Source: Lysobacteraceae bacterium NML93-0399 (GTDB lineage: Bacteria; Pseudomonadota; Gammaproteobacteria; Xanthomonadales; Xanthomonadaceae). From it: a stretch of 64,000 nt of DNA. The notes beneath the pieces were generated by a model. The model worked only from the letters and a program-made list of their open reading frames with translations. It was not told the origin of the DNA and made no database searches. Of the stretch, positions 17,302-26,804 are shown piece by piece. Each line of letters begins with the position of its first letter. Positions within the stretch are counted from its first letter, which is position 1. The stretch lies in assembly GCA_002307375.1 (NCBI GenBank), contig NTJI01000001.1, positions 806,001 to 870,000 of the forward strand, in the 5' to 3' direction. The position numbers and the translations under genes are program-made.

Positions 17302-20187
17302 TCAGTGTTCGACGGCGCGCTTGATCACCGGTTCGAGGTGGGGCGCGAGAGACCTCGAGAAGGTCGCTGTCAGATGATGGCGGTCACGCCAGATGACCTG
17401 CCCGTCACGCAAGGCTGGGCAGCTTTCTCCTTCACAAATGTGTTCATTCATGGAAACGAATTCCACGTCCGCGCCGCCTTCCTTGATGGCGAGCAGTATG
17501 GGGTCCGGGGATCTGAGCGCTCGTTCCAGAGGCGTGTCACAGCTGCTCGCCCGCACGCCTGGTGCACTGACACAGTCAGGCACATCCTTCGCCATCCAAG
17601 GAGTACCACCGATCACGACAACGCCAATATCGTTGTCCCGCAACGTGCGCCAACGGCTGACCAGGCCGCGAGCAAGCATTCTCTTGCTTTCACCGCGATC
17701 GACTCCAAAAGCGATATGCGCCCGTGATTGGCTCGTGACCACGGCATCGGGGCGCATGTCCAGAATGATAGCCATCAGTTTCCGATTCCATTCGGCGCAC
17801 GTTTTGTACTCGCGCCCGCCAGACGTGACGTTGGCGTCTGAGAACGCACACGCCGACTTGGTGAAGGTATACAGCGCCCATCCGTTCCGTTTAGCTATTT
17901 CCTGTACCGCCGGCTCCCAGTGGCCAGCATGCGAGTCGCCGGTCAGCACCAGTTTGACCTTGGCATCTTCGGGGCCATAACGGCAGAACTTCGGCTCAGC
18001 AGACGCTTGGGCAACGTGACAGCCCTTCGTATAGACGTCCGGATTGTCGGACTTGGCCTGCAGGGCCAACCTTGCCAGATCTAGGCCGGAGGACTGCTCG
18101 ACGGACGAAATGTCCGAAGTGACTTGTATTCCGGTGCTTTCAGCCACGGCACGCGCAAGTGCCGGCGCAAGGGTGCGCGAATAGGTCGCAGTGAGATGGC
18201 CGCTATTCCGGTACACCGGCACGTTGCCCACGACGGCGCCGCATTGCTCCGGGAGGCATAACGCGTCACTCAGGTCGAGCAAATGCGCGCCAGCGACGTT
18301 GCGGGAAGCGAGCAGCGCGGGATCCGTATCCGTCAACGCCTTCGATCGGGGCAGTTCACACTTGCCGATATCGTCCACTTCGGCGCAGGCACGTCCGAGA
18401 TTCGGAGTGCCTCTCAGGAAGGCGACGCTTCCCGTGTAGATGGCAAGCCTGTTCGCGAATGTTGCCATGGATCCCGCGAGTGCGGTCACCCGCTCGTTGC
18501 GGGACCCACCAGCCGACACTCTCGATGAAGGCGACTGGGCGATCAGCAGCAGATCCGGCTTCCATTCACGGATACGTTCCGACGCGGCGTCACGCCAGGT
18601 CTGGCAGCCCGCCGATGGGTTTCCGTCAGAGTCGACGGGCGTCGCATCTCCCAGCGCGCACCCCGTCTTGACGACCACATCCAGTCGCCATCCGTTGGCC
18701 GCCGCGATCGACTCCAGCGCAGGCTGCCACTGGGCCGCGTAGGTGTCTCCGGCCAGCACCACATGCATTTCTCCATGCGGGTTTCCGTAGGTGCATACCT
18801 CGACCTTGGAGCTGCTGCCCCGCGCCATGCATCGCTGCAGGTAGGGCGCAGGGAAGTCTTTCTTCGCGTTCTCTGGACTGGGCAAGATCTCGGCCGGGGC
18901 CGCGACAATATTGTCGGTCAGCACCAAAGCGCCCGGATGGGTCGGTCGATCGTCCGGCGAAGATGCTGCAATTCCCCCCGCCAGTGCGTCCTCCCGGCTC
19001 GTGTCCCAAGGCCTCGTCGCAGCCCAGGCGGCGGCGAGGCACGCGAGGATGCAGAGTGCGGCAAGGCCGAACGCCCGGAGCGAGGCGGATGGCCCGCAAC
19101 CCGCGTCTCGGAACCTGTCTTCGACGAGCACCTTGGTCTGGTGCGCCAGCGCGCACGAAACCACCAGCAACGCGATCCCGTCGACGAGACCCGGCGAGCG
19201 CCCGGCCACAGCTGCATAGAAGACGATCACCGGCCAATGCCAGAGATAGAGCGAGTAGGAGATGTCGCCCAGATACTGCAGAACCCGGGCGCGCAGCAGC
19301 GTATATGCGCTGAACCGACGTGGCGAGTCGCGTCCCATGATCACCAGTGCGGTTCCGAGCACTGGCAACGCCGCCGCGTAACCCGGGAAGGGGGTGGTCT
19401 CGTCGAACCGGACGACGGCGAACGCGATCATCGCGAGGCCGCACCAGGCCAGCGCATCGCGGATCGCCTGCGGCAAAGTCTTCCAACGGGTGGTGACCGC
19501 CAGCAGGCCACCTACGCCCAGCTCCCATGCACGCGTCAGCGTCGAAAAATAGGCGAGTGCCGGATTGGTCGAAGTCAGCCATATCGAGTACGCCAGGGAT
19601 GCCACGACGACCAGTAGCACCATCGCCGCGAAGATGCGTCCCGGGCGGCGCTTCACCGCAGCAGGCAGCAGTCCCAGCAGCATCAGCAGGAGCGGCCAGG
19701 CGATGTAATACTGTTCCTCGACCGACAACGACCAGAAATGCATCACTGCGCTGGGTGCGGACTCCGCGGCCAGGTAATCCACCGCCTGCGCACCCAGCCA
19801 CCAGTTCTGTACGTACAGCGTGCTCGCGACGATGCCCGATACGGTCTCTTCCCAGCGCGTCGCGGGCAGCAGAGGGAGCAGGAACGCGACGGCAATCAGC
19901 ACCACTGCCGCAGCGGGAAGCAATCGACGGATGCGCCGAACGTAGAACGTCCCGACCTGGATCCGCCCCGTCGCATCGAACTGCCTGAACAGGATTCCGG
20001 TGATCAGGTAACCCGAGATCACGAAGAAAACGTCGACGCCAACGTAGCCGCCCGGCAACGCTGCCGGCCAGATGTGGAACACGAGAACCGCAAGCACTGC
20101 GATCGCCCGGAGCGCCTGGATCTCGAGGCGGAAACCGCCTCCGGCGAGCCCGGACGCAACGTCGCCATGATTCGATCCGACGCTCAT
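17302..20187 (-). CDS. OafA/YrhL-type membrane O-acyltransferase with two SGNH domains
   Basis: 961 residues. The N-terminal half (about 20-390) is an acyltransferase-3 membrane domain: VFHIWPAALPGG, YVGVDVFFVISGYLITG and FWSLSVEEQYY are typical. The periplasmic part contains two homologous SGNH-like domains about 270 residues apart. The second has an intact GDSHAGHW near 750 and RHHLTATFSRSLAPHL near 936; the first has GDTYAAQW near 480 in place of GDSH, with NSGHLTATYSRTLAP near 661. OafA proteins acetylate O-antigen sugars, normally with one SGNH domain, so this tandem form is unusual. The ATG overlaps the preceding stop (ATGA). Target: the polysaccharide of this locus, by context. Confidence 0.92.
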   Translation of the reverse strand: MSVGSNHGDVASGLAGGGFRLEIQALRAIAVLAVLVFHIWPAALPGGYVGVDVFFVISGYLITGILFRQFDATGRIQVGTFYVRRIRRLLPAAAVVLIAVAFLLPLLPATRWEETVSGIVASTLYVQNWWLGAQAVDYLAAESAPSAVMHFWSLSVEEQYYIAWPLLLMLLGLLPAAVKRRPGRIFAAMVLLVVVASLAYSIWLTSTNPALAYFSTLTRAWELGVGGLLAVTTRWKTLPQAIRDALAWCGLAMIAFAVVRFDETTPFPGYAAALPVLGTALVIMGRDSPRRFSAYTLLRARVLQYLGDISYSLYLWHWPVIVFYAAVAGRSPGLVDGIALLVVSCALAHQTKVLVEDRFRDAGCGPSASLRAFGLAALCILACLAAAWAATRPWDTSREDALAGGIAASSPDDRPTHPGALVLTDNIVAAPAEILPSPENAKKDFPAPYLQRCMARGSSSKVEVCTYGNPHGEMHVVLAGDTYAAQWQPALESIAAANGWRLDVVVKTGCALGDATPVDSDGNPSAGCQTWRDAASERIREWKPDLLLIAQSPSSRVSAGGSRNERVTALAGSMATFANRLAIYTGSVAFLRGTPNLGRACAEVDDIGKCELPRSKALTDTDPALLASRNVAGAHLLDLSDALCLPEQCGAVVGNVPVYRNSGHLTATYSRTLAPALARAVAESTGIQVTSDISSVEQSSGLDLARLALQAKSDNPDVYTKGCHVAQASAEPKFCRYGPEDAKVKLVLTGDSHAGHWEPAVQEIAKRNGWALYTFTKSACAFSDANVTSGGREYKTCAEWNRKLMAIILDMRPDAVVTSQSRAHIAFGVDRGESKRMLARGLVSRWRTLRDNDIGVVVIGGTPWMAKDVPDCVSAPGVRASSCDTPLERALRSPDPILLAIKEGGADVEFVSMNEHICEGESCPALRDGQVIWRDRHHLTATFSRSLAPHLEPVIKRAVEH

Positions 20188-23100
20188 GCGAAACACTCCC
20201 CTGTATTACCCGGCTGCAATCGGTAAGCCTCCATAAGACGATTCACATAGGCCTGATGGCTGAAGTTGGAACGCACGTACCCGCGCGCACGTTCGAGAAC
20301 GGCACGTTTCTTCTCTGCATCCGCCTCCAGCGCCTGCACGGTTGCAAGAACGCGTTCTGCCGTGCAGTAAACCGCCGCATCGCCGAAAACGGGACGATAT
20401 TTGTGAGGGAGCACCACGATGCAGCCACCTGCGATTGCCTCGAGCATCGACCGGCCGAATGCTTCGACGATGTTGTCGTTGTCGAAATAAACGAAATAAT
20501 CGATTCCCGCGAGGAAATCCTTGACATCCTCGGCACCATAGGGAAGGAGCGTCCAGTTGCCGGGGACCGGACGTGCGCCCAGCAGTTCGCGACAGGTGCG
20601 GTCCCCTCCCATGATCCTGACTTCCAGGCGATCCGTATCCGGATACGCCGCCAACAGCGCCTCGACGTCACCCGGAAACTTGAGCGGATTGTCGCGAGAG
20701 TAGCGGCCGATGATCGGTAGACCAGAACGATCGCGGCGCAGCTCCCAGTCGTCGGGATCCAGAATGCCGGGCATGTCGAACTCTTCCAAGAGGACCTGGG
20801 GAAGCAGTCCGCTCAGCGCAGCCCGGACCTGTGGGCCTTGCGGCACCCATGTCGGGTCCAGCCCCCAGAGCGCCCGTGCATTGCGGATGCAGTCGCTGAC
20901 GACGTAACGGACATCGCTTCCATCGATCTCGGTAGGTGCCTGGTTGGCGATCACGATGGCGGTACCGATGCGCCACTCGAATCTCTGGGATTGGACGAAC
21001 TGCAGAATCGGCGGGTACCGGAGAGCCAGCAGGCGAACGCGTACACGATCGGAGTACACGAGCTGCGTGACGACACCTTCGTGGATCAGATCCCGAATCG
21101 CTGTGCACAAAGGCTGCCGTTCCTTGGTCATGAAACGGAACGCCTCCATGTGACATATCCCCACGCGATATCCCGCGGCGACTAGTGCCCGGATCTCTTC
21201 CAGCATGGATTTCTGCGAACCGCCGTAGTGCCGCCAGTCGCCGACGAAGACGACATCGTATTCCTGCTCCAAGTCGCGCTGATCGACTTGGAACCGCAAG
21301 GGTGCAGGAAATGGTCTGTTTGCGACTGTTCCATCCCTGTAGGGGGAGTCCACACCGGCGCGGATCCCGGCATGCCAGCGCTCGTAGGCCTCCCTGTAGG
21401 CCGCGCGCGCAGGATGGCGCCAGCCCGGCTTGAACTCCGCTCGTGAGAGAGAACCTGATCCCAGCCGCACGACGGCCAATGGCATGCGCTCGTCCAGCTC
21501 CAGGACGGGGCGCTTAAAGGCGGCCGCAAGACGCAGTGCGTACTCCGTATCGGCCGCCTTTCTCACACTGTCGAAGAAGCCGACCCGGTCCAGTGCGATC
21601 TCCCGCCTGAACATCAGGGACGACGCATTACTCTGGATTGCCGCGCTTCCGGGATTAGCGAGCAGCAGGTCGGGACTCAATCTGACACTGGCGCTGCGCG
21701 TCGCAATCAGGCCCGCATCGTCGAGAAGCGGGCGCACCTGGAGTTCCACACGGCGCGGATGACTGTAATCATCAGAGTCCTGGAAAGTGATGAACTCGCC
21801 GCTAGCAGCCAACAATGCGGTGTTCCTGGCAACATAAGTTCCCTGATTGCAGGCGTGACGCAGGATCCTTACCCGGTCGTCCAGGCGTTCGCATGCATCG
21901 AGGATGCCTCTTCCGGAAGAGGACGCGTCGTCGACGACGATGACTTCGAGTCGCCTCCAAGTCTGGTGCAGCACTGACCTCATCGAGGTTAGGAGCGCCG
22001 TCGTCGGATTGAAGGCAGTGACGATGACGGTCACCAGCGGCCCTTCGTCGATACGGTCACCAGCCTGCACGGGAAACGCGATCCTTTCGAATCCTGGTTC
22101 GCCTGGGGTCGAACTGTCGAGCAACGTCATCGGCTCAAGGGCGCAGCGCGTGAACACCTCGCTGAACGCCTGCAGCCACTCGTCTTCCCTTCCCCCCCAT
22201 CTGGGATGCGCCAGGTCGACTGCCGTCTGGAGCCGGTCTTCCTTCCGCAATGTCAGCATTCCGGCGAGTTGTCTGGCCAGCGTGGGCTGTCCGGAAACGA
22301 GGGCCGCATCGACAAAGGTCTTGGACGACCGCTTGTCGGCCATGTGACCGCCGTGAAGCGAAAGGACGCCCTCGCTTAGCGAAAGTCCGTTGAGACGATC
22401 GTCCGGCCATAGTGCTTGGACAATCAGTACCTTGGCGAAGCGGAGCAGCATCAGGGGCGAAAAATCCCGCAACGCCGCAAGGGCTTCGCTCCGCCGGACA
22501 GGCGTGCGCAACGCTTCGGCAATGCCGACGAGAGCAGCAGACGACATGCGACCGTGAGATGCCAGCGCAGCGAGAAGATCGCGTCCGTTGTCGGAGCCTG
22601 TCCGCACGATCGTCGCGTCGAGCCGGGAACTGTCGCTCGTACGCAGTACTCGCCGCAGATGTCCCTCGACCACTGCCGAACCATAGGCGGCCTCGACTCG
22701 AGCGTCATCCAGCACCGGCGCGTGTGCCCCTGCTTGGTCCGGCGTGCGTCGGCCTGGACAGCCAAGCAGTTCAAAACGGCAGAATTCCCGGGCATACGCA
22801 ATGCCGCGCGAGACCTGGGCCGAAAACGCATCCTGATCTGAAGCAAGCCGCGTCACTGTCTCGACCAGCTTTTCGGCTGAAGCGCCGATGACGGCATCGC
22901 CGTACGGCGCACTGGATTCGACAGGCATGATGACCACGCAGCCACTCGCCAGTGCCTGCACCACGACGCGTTCCGGAGCATCCGACCTTCCGCGTCCGGT
23001 GTAGTGCACGAAGAAATCGCAACCGCTGAGGAACACGTCCAGGTCCTGCGAATGCACCGGCAACAGCGTCCAGCTGGCAGGCACCGGGCGGCTGCCCAGC

Positions 23101-25271
23101 ACGCCGCGCAGCACGTCCTCGCCCCCCAGGAATCTGACCGGCATCTTGCCGCTGGCCGGATAGACGGACAGCAGCTTTGTACGATCGGCAGGGAATTCGG
23201 AGGCGCCCTCGTCGGCGATACGCCCGAGGATCGGGCGCCGACCCTGCAACCGACGCGTCGGCGCCCGCCATGAGCCTATGTCCACCACTAGGGGATAGGC
23301 CGACGAAATTTCCACGCTCTCCGGAAGTGCCGCTTTCAACACCTTCGAGATACGCCGGCCCGCTCTCCAGACAGCAGCCTTCCCGAAAGCCTCGCGAAGA
23401 TTCCTGTGACAGGCGGCCGCGGAGAACCAGGTGTTTCCGGATTCGTCCTCGGCCGGCTCCTCCGCGATCACCGCGATTCTTCTCGGTCGCAGCACAACGC
23501 CGACGGGCGAGAGGAACTGGGCAATCTCCGGATGTCTGATTATGAGCATTCGGGGCTGTTCCGCATCCGTCGTCAGTACTTCGCGTACCGCGCCGCTTTG
23601 GACGAGGCCGGACAACGGCTCCCAGAACGTGTCGATCCTCTCGAAACTCATGTCGCGGAACGAGCGGAGATGAAGCAATCCGACCCGCAGGCCGGCACGT
23701 ATCGCGCATCGCACCTCGTCAAGCAGCGCGCGGAGTCTTATCGGGGAGCCGACTCCGCGCAGGTCGTCGGCGAACACGACATCGAGGGCTCCTGCGATGT
23801 GGCTCGCCGGTTCGCGCCGGATCGTGGTGAAGCGCTCCGGGATCGGGAACAGCCGCCGACTCTTCGACTCCGGCTCGATCCGGAGCGCATCCGGATCACT
23901 GTGCGCATGCCAGTACTCGTAGCCGCGTCGGTAAGATGCGCGCGCGGGGTGACGCCATCCGGGCTTGAACTCGGCGGTGGACAAGGACCCCCGGGACATC
24001 CGGATCAGCGCCAGGTTGTCTTCCAGCAACCGGTGGGCTCCCTCCCCGAACAGCTTCCCGATGCGCAGCATGTATTCGGTGTCCCCACCCTTGCGGGTAT
24101 CGTCATAGAAGCCGGCGCGCTGCAGCACCGCCTCCCTCCGGAACATGAGCGAGGATGCATTCTCGCGCCTGACGAGGGTTCCGGGGGAGTTGAAGACGAG
24201 GTTCGGATCGCATCGCAACGCATGGCTTGTCGTCGAGACCAGGCGCGTCTTGCGCATCAGCATCCGGACCTGCTTCTCGATCCGGCGCGGATGGCTCCAG
24301 TCGTCGGAATCCTGCCCGGTCACGAACTGTCCCGTAGCAAGCTCCAGGCCGACGTTGCGCGCACGATATGTGCCACCGTTCTGCTCCAGGCGGACCAGGC
24401 GGATTCGGGGATCCAGCGCCGCCACGCGATCCAGCAGTTCGGATGAGCCGGCGGGTGAGGCGTCATCGATGATCAGTATTTCGAGGTTCCGCCAACTCTG
24501 GTTGACGAGTGAGCGGATCGCCGTCTCCAAGCCGACCTGCGGTTGCCACGACGTCACGATCACCGAGACCAGAGGACCGTCGGCAACGAACTTTCTCGGC
24601 ATGCCCTCCAGCCGGTCGAACACCTCACCCCCCGGCGTGCTCTGCGCCAGAGTCGGAGCTTCAAGGCCATCACGAAGGAACAGCCGCGAGAACTGGGCAT
24701 ACCAGGCGGCTTCGTCGCCCACGCGCTCGTCCATGTACTGATTTGCGAGATCCGCTCTCATGATGAGTTCGTCGAATCTCTGGAACTTGCAGTCGTCAAC
24801 GAGTTGCGCGGCGAGCGTGCGCTCCCCTGCTTCGAACGCGAGGTTCTGGTACAGCCGTGCGCCGCCGGCATTGAGAATCTGCAAGCCGTACTGGCGATGG
24901 ACCCACCGCATCAGGCGGAGCGCATCGACCCGGTCGTCTGACGTCCGGTCCTGCAGGGCAAGGATCCGAGCGAGCCGGAACAGGTATCGTGGGTCGACCA
25001 CTCGCCCGACTTGGTCGTTCAACGTTCGGGAGTCAAAATCTTCCCGCTTGATGCGTTCGAGTATTTCGTCACGCCTCAATCGCCCTGCCGTAGCCAGCAA
25101 GGCCAGCAGATCGACCGCGCGGACCGAGCCGGTTCTGAGGATCAGACGATCGAGCTCCCGATCGTCCTCGAGACGCCTCGCCTGGGAAACGTATGTCGTC
25201 AGACATCTGGCCAACTCCCCCTTACGTCTGGGGAGAGGCCCCGACGCGTTCGCGCTTGTTCCGCTACTCAC
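20184..25271 (-). CDS. Giant tandem glycosyltransferase (two GT2 plus GT-B-like halves)
   Basis: 1695 residues from a GTG at 25271 that overlaps the preceding TGA (GTGA); a TTG eight codons earlier is the alternative. Two homologous halves, offset by about 844 residues: each has an alpha-helical N-terminal region, a GT2 domain (PLVSVIVTSW and DSDD near 232 and 321; PLVTVIVTAF and DSDD near 1078 and 1165), the conserved linker EFKPGWRHPARA, and a GT-B-like domain with LGSRPVPASWTLLP or LGARPVPGNWTLLP. The second GT-B-like domain ends with VEAFGRSMLEAIAGG, a GT4-like donor site; the equivalent in the first is altered (DAPERVVVQALASG). Probably a multifunctional chain polymerase or assembler at the cytoplasmic membrane. 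Confidence 0.9.
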   Translation of the reverse strand: MSSGTSANASGPLPRRKGELARCLTTYVSQARRLEDDRELDRLILRTGSVRAVDLLALLATAGRLRRDEILERIKREDFDSRTLNDQVGRVVDPRYLFRLARILALQDRTSDDRVDALRLMRWVHRQYGLQILNAGGARLYQNLAFEAGERTLAAQLVDDCKFQRFDELIMRADLANQYMDERVGDEAAWYAQFSRLFLRDGLEAPTLAQSTPGGEVFDRLEGMPRKFVADGPLVSVIVTSWQPQVGLETAIRSLVNQSWRNLEILIIDDASPAGSSELLDRVAALDPRIRLVRLEQNGGTYRARNVGLELATGQFVTGQDSDDWSHPRRIEKQVRMLMRKTRLVSTTSHALRCDPNLVFNSPGTLVRRENASSLMFRREAVLQRAGFYDDTRKGGDTEYMLRIGKLFGEGAHRLLEDNLALIRMSRGSLSTAEFKPGWRHPARASYRRGYEYWHAHSDPDALRIEPESKSRRLFPIPERFTTIRREPASHIAGALDVVFADDLRGVGSPIRLRALLDEVRCAIRAGLRVGLLHLRSFRDMSFERIDTFWEPLSGLVQSGAVREVLTTDAEQPRMLIIRHPEIAQFLSPVGVVLRPRRIAVIAEEPAEDESGNTWFSAAACHRNLREAFGKAAVWRAGRRISKVLKAALPESVEISSAYPLVVDIGSWRAPTRRLQGRRPILGRIADEGASEFPADRTKLLSVYPASGKMPVRFLGGEDVLRGVLGSRPVPASWTLLPVHSQDLDVFLSGCDFFVHYTGRGRSDAPERVVVQALASGCVVIMPVESSAPYGDAVIGASAEKLVETVTRLASDQDAFSAQVSRGIAYAREFCRFELLGCPGRRTPDQAGAHAPVLDDARVEAAYGSAVVEGHLRRVLRTSDSSRLDATIVRTGSDNGRDLLAALASHGRMSSAALVGIAEALRTPVRRSEALAALRDFSPLMLLRFAKVLIVQALWPDDRLNGLSLSEGVLSLHGGHMADKRSSKTFVDAALVSGQPTLARQLAGMLTLRKEDRLQTAVDLAHPRWGGREDEWLQAFSEVFTRCALEPMTLLDSSTPGEPGFERIAFPVQAGDRIDEGPLVTVIVTAFNPTTALLTSMRSVLHQTWRRLEVIVVDDASSSGRGILDACERLDDRVRILRHACNQGTYVARNTALLAASGEFITFQDSDDYSHPRRVELQVRPLLDDAGLIATRSASVRLSPDLLLANPGSAAIQSNASSLMFRREIALDRVGFFDSVRKAADTEYALRLAAAFKRPVLELDERMPLAVVRLGSGSLSRAEFKPGWRHPARAAYREAYERWHAGIRAGVDSPYRDGTVANRPFPAPLRFQVDQRDLEQEYDVVFVGDWRHYGGSQKSMLEEIRALVAAGYRVGICHMEAFRFMTKERQPLCTAIRDLIHEGVVTQLVYSDRVRVRLLALRYPPILQFVQSQRFEWRIGTAIVIANQAPTEIDGSDVRYVVSDCIRNARALWGLDPTWVPQGPQVRAALSGLLPQVLLEEFDMPGILDPDDWELRRDRSGLPIIGRYSRDNPLKFPGDVEALLAAYPDTDRLEVRIMGGDRTCRELLGARPVPGNWTLLPYGAEDVKDFLAGIDYFVYFDNDNIVEAFGRSMLEAIAGGCIVVLPHKYRPVFGDAAVYCTAERVLATVQALEADAEKKRAVLERARGYVRSNFSHQAYVNRLMEAYRLQPGNTGECFA

Positions 25272-26731
25272 GGGGAAGTTGCCTGGGCGTTCCAACGGAG
25301 ACTGACGGTTCTCTGCCCCATCTGTACCGGCACCCCGAGTCGCCCGGGCAAACGCTCATTCCAAAGTGCCAGGATCTCGCGCTCCTCCTTGCGATGGACA
25401 TCGTCCACCACGATGGTCGCATGCGGCGCGAATGCGGAAAGCAGCAGTGGGACCGCAGGGTAGCGGGCATGCGGGCCCGTTGCCTTGGGAGGCCCATCAA
25501 CCAGCAAAAGGTCGATGTCGCGGAGCGACCTCCATGCGACTGCGGCATACCAACGTTGCGTTTCACCCATCACTTCGACATCTTCCAGCGGAGCATCCCG
25601 CACCTCGGCGATCGCGCCCAGGCCATGCATTGCGAGGTCCTGACGCGTCTGTTCCGCATACTGGAGCTGATGCTCGAGCGCAATGACGCGGCCACCGTAC
25701 TGCTTTGCCGCAAGCGCGAGCCAGACCGTCGACACCCCACTTCCACACTCAACGATCAGGCGCGGCTGATCGCGACGCACCAGTTCGAGAAGGTGCTCCA
25801 TTGCCGCCGGCTCGATGGCCCAACCCGACATCAAGGGGGCCGGCGCCACGAGGTCGAACTTATCGAGAATCCGTTTCATCGCGACGGCATCGTTGAGCAC
25901 ATCGAAGCGCAGGCGCGTACCTCCTATCTCTTTCACCAGACTCTTGATCGGGCGTGTCACGTCGCGCTCCATGCGCTCGGATTGGGTTTCCAGCAAGCCG
26001 ATGACTTCCTTCGCCACCCCTCCCTCCAGCGCGACGACTTCGCGAGCCACGCGTTCCGAATGGGCTTCCAACAACTCCCGGTTTCTCTGCTCGAACGCAG
26101 CAAGTCCTCGATCCAGGTCCGATATCAGACCATCGAGCGAGGAGAGTCGCGTTTCGGCGAGGCTGCCGATATCTTCCAACCGCTCGGACAGCACCTGTCC
26201 GAGCTCCGATACGCGCGTATCGAACGCATTCCGCGTTGCTCCCAAGGCCTCGGTCAGGCCGCCTACCGCGGCGCCTCCTTGGTCGACAGTGCCTGCGAGC
26301 GCGGAGGCCTTCGCATCAACCGACCGGATCGCATGCTCTATACGACTGATCTCGGCAGCCATCCGGTCCAGTCCACGTACCACATCGACTGTCGCATCCT
26401 GCACTTCTCGAAAAGCCCCGAGTACGAGAGGCCTCATGTCGCGAATAGCCGCACTTCGCATGTTGGCATCGATCTGCAGCGCGAGCTGCGCGAGACCTGC
26501 GATCTGTGGAGAGAGCTCGGCCAGGGCAGCCCGTTGTTCGATGGCCTGCTGAATGCCGAAACCCACACGTCGATAGGTCGCCACCGCCACTAGCATGACG
26601 ACCATGACCAGCATGACCAGACCTAAACCGGCAACGGGCCACGACGCGACCCATGCGCCATATCCGATACTGCAGACCGCCAATAGGGCCAATGCGAGCG
26701 TGAGCGCCCGCTTCCATGTCAATACCGGCAT
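25268..26731 (-). CDS. Membrane-anchored coiled-coil SAM methyltransferase
   Basis: 487 residues. Two hydrophobic segments at about 8-30 and 34-54 anchor the N-terminus; residues about 60-270 are heptad-rich, without prolines, and predicted by eye to be a long coiled coil; residues 300-487 are a class I methyltransferase domain with VECGSGVSTVWLAL, ALEHQ as the motif II acid, and VDGPPKATGPHARYPAVPLL. The order recalls WbdD of E. coli O8/O9a, where a coiled coil separates a chain-terminating domain from the membrane and sets polymer length, but here the anchor is N-terminal and no kinase domain is fused. ATG at 26731, GGAG upstream. Overlaps the giant glycosyltransferase by 4 bp. Confidence 0.85.
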   Translation of the reverse strand: MPVLTWKRALTLALALLAVCSIGYGAWVASWPVAGLGLVMLVMVVMLVAVATYRRVGFGIQQAIEQRAALAELSPQIAGLAQLALQIDANMRSAAIRDMRPLVLGAFREVQDATVDVVRGLDRMAAEISRIEHAIRSVDAKASALAGTVDQGGAAVGGLTEALGATRNAFDTRVSELGQVLSERLEDIGSLAETRLSSLDGLISDLDRGLAAFEQRNRELLEAHSERVAREVVALEGGVAKEVIGLLETQSERMERDVTRPIKSLVKEIGGTRLRFDVLNDAVAMKRILDKFDLVAPAPLMSGWAIEPAAMEHLLELVRRDQPRLIVECGSGVSTVWLALAAKQYGGRVIALEHQLQYAEQTRQDLAMHGLGAIAEVRDAPLEDVEVMGETQRWYAAVAWRSLRDIDLLLVDGPPKATGPHARYPAVPLLLSAFAPHATIVVDDVHRKEEREILALWNERLPGRLGVPVQMGQRTVSLRWNAQATSP

Positions 26732-26804
26732 CGGGTTGCGACTCCATTGCTGTCAGTGGAGATGCGGACAGATACGTCCGCAGTCATGAGATCGGACCAC
26801 GCCA

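Noticed and set aside
22771-23709. Minus-strand frame of 312 codons inside the giant glycosyltransferase gene
   Set aside because: Same strand but different frame from a clearly conserved protein; no motif of its own.
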